NCBI GenBank assembly: GCA_021018815.1
Contig: JAITYX010000065.1
Location: 3,685,590 to 3,749,589, forward strand
Reading direction: 5' to 3'
DNA from: Talinum fruticosum
Lineage: Eukaryota; Streptophyta; Magnoliopsida; Caryophyllales; Talinaceae
Length of the DNA stretch: 64,000 bases
A model generated the notes under the pieces. That model was not told the origin of the DNA, searched no databases, and saw nothing but the letters and a program-made list of their open reading frames with translations. This document shows positions 57,889 through 64,000 of the stretch, in pieces. The position numbers and the translations under genes are program-made. Numbering within the stretch: the first letter of the stretch is position 1; each line of letters starts with the position of its first letter.

Positions 57889-58615
57889 ATAATAGGAACA
57901 CTAGTTCCCACGACCCTTGTTGCCTTTAACAATGAGGTTGAGTTAACAAGGAAAAATATGGAGTCTATCTACAGCATGGGTTGATCCACGAAGGACTGGA
58001 AGAGGGTTAAAGGGTTCATTAGAGAAAAGGGTGATAAACAACAGGGAAATAAACAGATTTTTTAACGAGGTTCTCTAAACTTATGAAATGTATATGATAA
58101 TTTATGAAAGCATAGAATGAAATGCAAAATAACCGCAATATCATAAACTAGACATTATTTTTTATGTTATTTAGTAAATTCCTATTTTTTGTTATTTAGT
58201 TATATGTTTTTTTATAGTTCTGATATTTATTTTTTTAATAAATGGTTATAAGTTCTAATTTTTTGTAGTGGCTAAGTTTTTCTTTTTTTATGTGCATATA
58301 TAGCCTTTATACCTCCATTAGGTGTTTAAAATGGGTGTTTAGGAATATATGTAAGGGTTTCCTTTATGTTTGCAATTTTGATGTATTATATATTATCATA
58401 AACTACACATGATTTTTTTTTAATGTGTATAGGATGTAAAGAACAATGAATATATGTTTAAGATTTAGGAATTTGTTTTAACGATCCAGGTCATAACAGG
58501 AATTGTAGTTCCTATGACCCTTATTGTCTTTGACAATGAGGTCGGGTTCACAAGGAAAAACATGGAGTTTATTTACAACGTGGGTCGATTCACTAAGAAA
58601 GGGAGGAGGGGTCAA
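57889..58615. repeat. Direct repeat pair of about 120 bp
   Basis: 57889-58012 and 58489-58610 share CAATGAGGT(T/C), AACAAGGAAAAA(T/C)ATGGAGT(C/T)TAT and GGGT(T/C)GAT(C/T)CAC with perhaps 15-20 percent differences. The right copy is fused to the Gypsy RT fragment. The 480 bp between them is AT-rich and unassigned. Confidence 0.75.
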
Positions 58616-59410
58616 GGCTTTGATCTTAGATGGATCAACTTCAATTCCTCTAAGACCGACCACACAGCCTAATCGTTTGACTAAGGTTACCACAAGGCAC
58701 ACTTCGTGGACTAAGGCACATGTTATATTTTCGCAGTCCTCCGACGAATTTCCTAAGGCTAGGAAGGTGCCTTGCCCTATCCTTGGACTTGATGATCATG
58801 TCATCGATGTAAGCTTTGGCTTCTTTGTGTATCATGTCGTGCAACAATGTTGTGGTTGTTTTCTAATACGTGGCTCCAACCATCTTGAGTTAAAAAGGCA
58901 TCACAACATAGCAATATATCCCTCATTGAGTGATGAAGGTCGTTTTTGCCATGTCTTCCTCGACAATCTTTACTTGGTTATATCCGGCATAACCATCCAT
59001 GAATGAGAGTAAGGCATGACCAGTCTGTGTTGTCAACTAAAATGTCTATATCGGGTAATAGGAAGTCGTCCTTGGAGCTTTCCTAATTTAGATCCCCGAA
59101 ATCGATGCACATCCTAACCCTACCATATTTCTTCGAGATTGGAACTATATTGTCTACCCATTCAGGGTAGTGAACTACTTTAATAAACCCGACTTCTAGT
59201 TGCTTTTGAACCTCTTCTTTGATCTTCGGGGCCCATTCAAGTTTCATCCTCCTAATTTTTTATTGACCTTGTGTAGCATCTTCACAGATTAGAATTTTAT
59301 GTTTCGCTATGATTGGATCTATTCCCAACATGTCTTTGTAGAATTAGGCAAAGACATCTATAAATTCTGTAAGGAGCGAAGTAAATTGCTTTTTCTCTTC
59401 TCGATTCATA
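58480..59410 (-). pseudogene. Gypsy reverse transcriptase fragment (broken)
   Basis: Read on the minus strand from about 59280: IIAKHKILICEDATQGQ, then EVQKQLEVGFIKVVHYPEWV and SKKYGRVRMCIDF, then DGYAGYN-like and EDMAKTTFIT (about 58930-59010). The catalytic AYIDDMIIKSKD box follows in 58847-58650, and RGIEVDPSKIKAL in 58702-58478. This is the order of a Ty3-Gypsy RT (YVDDM type, non-chromovirus-like). Stops and shifts are frequent. RNase H and integrase do not follow. It could be a pol piece of the same family as the gag at 48.6-50.1 kb. Confidence 0.85.
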
Positions 59411-59529
59411 ATTCTTCTTGGGGTTCATCTGTTGACCCTAAGTTAATAGTTATTGTTTCCTTCATAATTGGTGAGCAATTTTCATGATCTTCCATAGCTT
59501 TTATTAGGTTTTTAGGGATTTCTTGTTCA

Positions 59530-59987
59530 TCATAAGTGGCAAACAATTAAGATAGGAGGACAAAGAGTAAGTCAAAAATTCATCTTATTGAATGAAGAAA
59601 GGAGTACATAAGACTCGAGATATAGAAATTCCAGAATTGGAAGATGAACCAAAAGATGAATTAACTCAATAATCCAATTAAACTTAGATCATGAAGTCGA
59701 AGCAGATTTTATGCAAACTAGAATAAGTGTTTGAACATGTAATATATCTAAATGTTGTCTGAGTGACTCGAAACTGTGTGTGAAATGATAAACAAGAATA
59801 TGCTTTACGAGTTAGTTAGAGTCAAAAGAGAATATATACGATAGATTCTGTAACACTCGGAAAAGATGCTATATCACTTTAAAGCGAGATAGAATGACTT
59901 TTAATCAAAACCTTATGAGAGATGAAGTCTTGTACCTGATCCCTTAATGGAACTCAGAATGATATATATGTAAGGTCTTAGTCTTCA
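59530..59987 (-). repeat. SIRE-3 3' LTR, truncated and diverged
   Basis: The inner edge is GTCTTAGTCTTCA at 59987. LTR words recognisable in SIRE-2 (CTTGTACCTGATCCC and the AACCTTATGAGAG region) extend left, fading near 59530 next to the Gypsy RT fragment. Most of the LTR is missing. Confidence 0.7.
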
Positions 59988-60002
59988 ATCTCCCCATTTT
60001 TG
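59988..60002 (-). promoter_or_regulatory. SIRE-3 polypurine tract
   Basis: On the minus strand CAAAAATGGGGAGAT precedes the LTR; one T interrupts the purine run. A second tract of the AAGGGGGAGAA type is at about 60440-60455. Confidence 0.8.
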
Positions 60003-60439
60003 ATGAAAGGCATTCCATACTTAGACAGAAACTTTGTTAGTGATATAGATTTGGTTTTTCATCCTTTCTCAAGGAATAGGTCAGAAAAAAAACATGATAG
60101 AATTGTTTAGAGTGATTGAAGTGAAACTTATATTCTATCGAGCAAAATAAGCTGACATTACATAAAAAAGCTAAAGTATCAGAGCAAGAAAATAAGCTGA
60201 GTATCGGAGCAATGATAGACATAGTTGTCGAATCGGAGCAAAGAACAAAAAAAATTACTGAGCAAGAAATTGAAACTCGAAATAATTGCTTTAAGTAGTA
60301 AACTCGAGAGATAGTGCAACTCGGAAGGCAAATAGCAGGATTATTAATGAAATGCCTTGTAATTTAAACTAAAGAGTTTACACAAAAGAGGGTGAGAGAA
60401 ACTCCCCTAAACAAGACCACAAATTTTTCTAACTATTCT

Positions 60440-61741
60440 CCCCCTTGCCTTTCAAGAAAAACAAAAAAACAAAAAAGAGGAAGAATGTATCAAGTAGATA
60501 TAGATTTGATGTCCGGACAAAAAAAAAAAAAGAAAAGCCAAAAAAAAATTAAGATGGAGGAGATGGAGTAGTCCGAGTCGAGGTGGGTGGACGAGCGGTG
60601 CGCCTTCGTTGATAAGATTTGGAAGATGTTGACGAGCGAGGCGGAGGCAACACCGGGATCTCTAGAATGGGCTCGGCTCTGAATGGTTGACCCAGAACTA
60701 GGTCGTCCGAGGCTCATCCTCCCGGAACTCGGCTGACGGAGGGGTGTGCTCAGGCGACAAGCTGGCGACCGACCATCGTCGGCAAGGTCTTCGACCCACT
60801 CGGACTACCGTCCGGGCTGATCATTTCCGGTTGAGGTTCCGGAGCACTTGGGCCCTCTGCTGCTGCTGCCCTTGTTCTTCTTCTTTCTCCCCTGCCTCGG
60901 ATGGAGCTGCCTCGATCACGAGCTCCTCTTCTTCTCCTTCTTCTTCTTCTTCATCTCCCCTTCGATGATGATTTGGTCGAACTCGAGGATTCTTCGAAGT
61001 GTCCGAGTCGACCGGATCCTAAGCCACCTTGGATCGCCTCTATTGAAGGAGCTTGATCAGCTCCCTTGCTCCTTAACCGGGGCCTTCATCTCGAGAAGCA
61101 CATCTTGCTGCTCTTGGATTTGGGATTGAGCGGTTTTCGAGTTAATGGTCATAGACCGAAGGACAGTCTTGACTGACCGGAGGATGTCCTCGAATTCAGT
61201 GGACACCAAGGAGAGCTTGTCCATGATAGGAGTGGACAAGGCGGAAGAAATAATATGAGAAACACCTAAGGTGGAGGCATCACCAGGTGGAGGAAGTACA
61301 CAGAGAGTGGGCTGAGTCCGAGTCTAAGGCGGAGAAGGTGGCCTCGGTTCGAGCTATGGATCCGGACACCCGGTTGGGTCTCCCGGTATCAATACCCAAG
61401 GAGTTCCTTTTTGCCAATGATAATGGCAGCCTCGAAACCGCATTAGGATCCGAGGGAAGAGGAACTTTAAACTGTTTAAAGATGAGAGTGAGAAGAGCCC
61501 CAAAAGGAAGAGGGGTATTCTTTTTGTTCGAAGTCCGAGCCAGCCACAGTGCTATTTGCTCAATCGTGACGGGAAAGAGGTCTACTTCGTATCCCTCTAG
61601 AATTTCGTAAAGCGCTTTGAGGTACTTAGAGTTAGGGTTCTCCTTGCTACAATGCTGAGAGAAGAAAGTCCTCATCGCGAGAAAACACGAAGGCGAGCTT
61701 CGATTTGAGTTGAGTCACGGAGAAGTTTTTACGTGACCTGG
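60440..61741 (-). pseudogene. SIRE-3 third ORF fragment (broken)
   Basis: The segment 61675-61280 has KYLKALYEILEGYEVDLFPV, LPFGALLTLIFKQFKVPLP and SDPNAVS, and 61239-61057 has the coiled-coil MDKLSLVSTEFEDILRSV with TINSKTAQSQIQEQQ. These match SIRE-A and SIRE-2. The N-terminal part lies beyond the SIRE-4 insertion at 61742. It is more diverged than the other copies. Confidence 0.8.
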
Positions 61742-63299
61742 TGAAGGTTTGCTCGGGGAGAGTCCGAGTCACCCTAGAGGGGCGTGAATAGGGTGATAGA
61801 AAAATCTTTGCGGAATCACACTCTTTTGCGCGAGAATAGAGAGGAACAAGGGTCGAAAAGATTGGACTCGAAATGCGATTAACCGGAAAGAACAAGAGCA
61901 GAAAAGTCATGCTCGAGTCTAGAATGAACTCGGAAAGATAACACTTAGATTTTACATGGAAACCCTCCTGGGGCAGAAAACCACGGACCGTGTCAATCCG
62001 GACACGAAGTCAAATTCACTATTTTGAGTCCACAAAATACCGTGAACTAACCGAACCCGAGTTGCTCCCTTAGACAACTCTATACAAGTTTTCCTAGACT
62101 CGAAATTTCCTTATCTCGATCTAGTACTTCCTAGCTGAGATAACCCTTACAGCTAGGGACAACTAAGCTGAGTTAACCCTTACGGCTTAATCAAGGGACC
62201 TTACAAAGAATGTAAGAAAGAGTTTGTAATCGAGTACAAGACCTTACAACTCGAAAGTAATGAATTACGAGTGGGAGTTGTAAGTTGAAGATTGAAAGTA
62301 AATACAATGACTTTGAGCAAGTGTGTGTATAAACAATAGATTCGACAATCTTCAAGTCTTGTGAGATGGCTTCTACTTATAGATGACCAGGCAGAGTAGT
62401 CGTTATCTTCATCTGCTGACCGAGAGTCTTCTATGACCGTTGATAGAAGCTTTCGAGTCACTCGAAAGTATCCATTGTAATATGAACGTTGGACAACGGT
62501 TTAACTCTCTTGGAAGTCCCAAAACCATTAGCGGTGTCTTGAAAGATAAGGTAGAAACCACCGTTAAGCTTGGCGTTCCGGTTTTCCATATTTGGAAATA
62601 GACAGCCACGACACAATCTACTGGGACTAGAGCGAGAGAAGGTGAAAAGCCATGTCTCGCTGGTGATTTGACGTTCGAAGCTCAGGTTACTTTGTAGTTT
62701 GAAAAATTGTATCCTCGATTGAATAACCTACAAAAGCAAATCAATTTTGGTTCTCAAAGTATAAAATACTTTGGCCTAAGATTAGACACGAGATAATAAA
62801 ATAATTACGATAAATAAACCAACCGATTATCCGAGTCGAAATGGAATGGAATTTTCGAGTCCAATATCCATGATACTCGAAATTCCATCTGACTTAGTCT
62901 AAGCGAAGAATCAAGTTCAATAAAGAATATCGAGAGAGATTAACTTGATATAGACTAAGCATAAAACAAGCTAAGAATACCGACTATAACAAGATAGGAC
63001 TTATAACCACAAGTCGATTCTCGAGTGAGAAAAGACGAAATACTAGTATATTCAATCTGCGATTAATTCGAGTGAAGATGGACTCGGAACAAAGAACCGA
63101 TTTTCTAAGTCAGCTTACGGATAAGCAATAAATATACTAAGTATGAAGCTGTGTCACTTAGAGAAGATACGATTTTACTCACATAAGTTTCGAGACACGA
63201 GAGAATGCCTTGGAATCAAAATTCTACATGTATGAAATTGTTATACCTGATTCCTTTTATATAACTCGAAAGAGTATTGAGCAAGTGTCCGAGTCTTCA
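61742..63299 (-). repeat. SIRE-4 3' LTR
   Basis: It starts TGAAGGTTTGCTCGG and ends GTGTCCGAGTCTTCA on the plus strand, 1558 bp. The TATA region is inverted near 62370-62385 (TTCTACTTATAGAT; other copies have CTATTTATAG). It is similar along its length to the SIRE-2 LTRs. Confidence 0.93.
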
Positions 63300-63312
63300 A
63301 TCTCCCCTTTTG
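63300..63312 (-). promoter_or_regulatory. SIRE-4 polypurine tract
   Basis: CAAAAGGGGAGAT on the minus strand abuts the LTR. The upstream tract of the AAGGGGGAGAAA type is at about 63605-63625. Confidence 0.88.
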
Positions 63313-63619
63313 ATGAAAGGCATTCCATTCTTAAAACAAAAACTTTGTTAGTAGGAAAAGATTCGATTCTAAGTAGTTGCTCATGAGGAAAGTTGAGTAA
63401 AGACATTCTCGATGTAGTCGGAGCAAGACGTAATATAGTCGAGCATAAAGTAAGAATGCTTAGCAATGAAATAATGTAAACTCGAAAAGACTTACTAGCA
63501 ACAATAAACTCATGTAAGATGAAATGCATTAATTCATTGAACTCACAAATTACAAGGATTAAAAGCGGAAAACTCCCCTAAACAAGACAACAAGTTTTCG
63601 ACTCTATTTCTCCCCCTTG

Positions 63620-64000
63620 CCTTTCAAAGAAAAAACAACAAAAAGAAGGGAAGAAAAGAACAAATAGTGCAACTTAGATGTCTGGACAAAAGAAATAGAA
63701 TAAAAATCTCTCTGGAAGAAGAATCGCAGATTGAGGAATTGTGACTCGGTGCATGGCGCCTACGAGGGAGAAGGAGATTTCCGAGTGGAGGCGGAGGGAG
63801 CGGAGGTTCGCCGGCGCCGATAAGATCTTGACGATGTGCTTGAGCGCGGCGAAGGGAGAACCGGGACTAATCGTCGTGGGCTCGGCTCGAGTGGCCGACC
63901 CGGAGTGAGTGGATCGAGGGTTCTTCCCTTGGAACCTCGCAGTGGCTGGAGGGGCTGCTCTGTCCGACCCGCCTGGTGTAGCTAGGTCCTCGACCCACCC
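63620..64000 (-). pseudogene. SIRE-4 third ORF, C-terminal part (partial)
   Basis: It is homologous to the SIRE-2 third-ORF tail at 38760-39130 (for example, the GCATGGCGCCTACGAGGGAG segment and the AGCGCGGCG segment). The ORF continues beyond the window. Frame is broken. Confidence 0.75.

Larger units (their letters stand above)
59530..64000 (-). mobile_element. SIRE-3: 3' portion of a Sirevirus, split by SIRE-4
   Basis: A truncated 3' LTR (about 59530-59987), polypurine tract and third ORF (to 61741) are visible on the minus strand. SIRE-4 then interrupts it at 61742 and runs past the window, so the rest of SIRE-3, if present, is outside. The listed end is the window edge, not the element end. 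Confidence 0.8.
61742..64000 (-). mobile_element. SIRE-4: 3' end of a Sirevirus running off the window
   Basis: The 3' LTR is 61742-63299, followed by polypurine tract and the C-terminal part of a third ORF, all minus strand. It is inserted in the SIRE-3 third ORF. The left flank bases CCTGG (61737-61741) should recur after its 5' LTR outside this window. Confidence 0.9.

Noticed and set aside
1..64000. tRNA, rRNA, CRISPR, defence or biosynthetic cluster
   Set aside because: No cloverleaf-like gene, rRNA block or spaced direct-repeat array was seen, and the coding content is eukaryotic transposon-derived throughout.

Overview
This is plant nuclear DNA, almost certainly repeat-rich heterochromatin or intergenic space of a flowering plant (the features fit a eudicot, but the species cannot be told). 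I see no intact cellular gene, rRNA, tRNA or CRISPR array. Nearly everything is transposable-element sequence, mostly broken and heavily nested. Five target-site duplications (TSDs) and several paralogous empty sites let the nesting be read directly.

Layout. 0.7-4.85 kb: a decayed L1-type LINE (endonuclease, reverse transcriptase (RT), zf-RVT, RNase H, A-rich/(AAT)n tail). 5.7-20.5 kb: an old Copia element of the SIRE/Maximus (Sirevirus) lineage, here SIRE-B, whose 5' LTR was split by a full-length younger relative, SIRE-A (6701-17527, TSD AGTTG). 20.5-22.5 kb: an LTR of a Gypsy element (probably Tat lineage, minus strand). 23-24.6 kb: a three-exon pseudogene with a plant mobile domain (PMD). 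25.4-25.8 kb: simple repeats. 26.8-31.5 kb: a complete non-autonomous CACTA transposon (TSD ATT) that landed in the terminal inverted repeat of a foldback MITE (ends 31.97 kb). 33.5-36.0 kb: a second Gypsy LTR carrying a 932-bp hAT-like element (8-bp TSD). 36.5-48.4 kb: a third Gypsy LTR split by a second full-length Sirevirus, SIRE-2 (36876-47784, minus strand, TSD AGTTA). 48.6-57 kb: Gypsy gag, a tandem-repeat 5' leader, a 2.7-kb solo LTR (TSD CTAAT), and two more LTR copies. 58.5-59.5 kb: a Gypsy RT fragment. 59.5-64 kb: the 3' part of SIRE-3, interrupted by SIRE-4, which runs off the window.

How parts relate. Sirevirus coding order is gag, protease, integrase, RT, RNase H, then a third envelope-like coiled-coil ORF. 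In both full-length copies that third ORF is preceded by its own TATAAATAG box. All ORFs are broken.

The most unusual signal is not a gene. Many frame breaks in unrelated elements are the same small change at CAG/CTG or CGG trinucleotides (CTG to CTCG, CAG to CGAG, CGG to CGT). These are CHG sites, which are heavily methylated in plant transposons. This suggests a systematic sequencing or consensus artefact, or less likely a mutational process, and it may make the elements look deader than they are.
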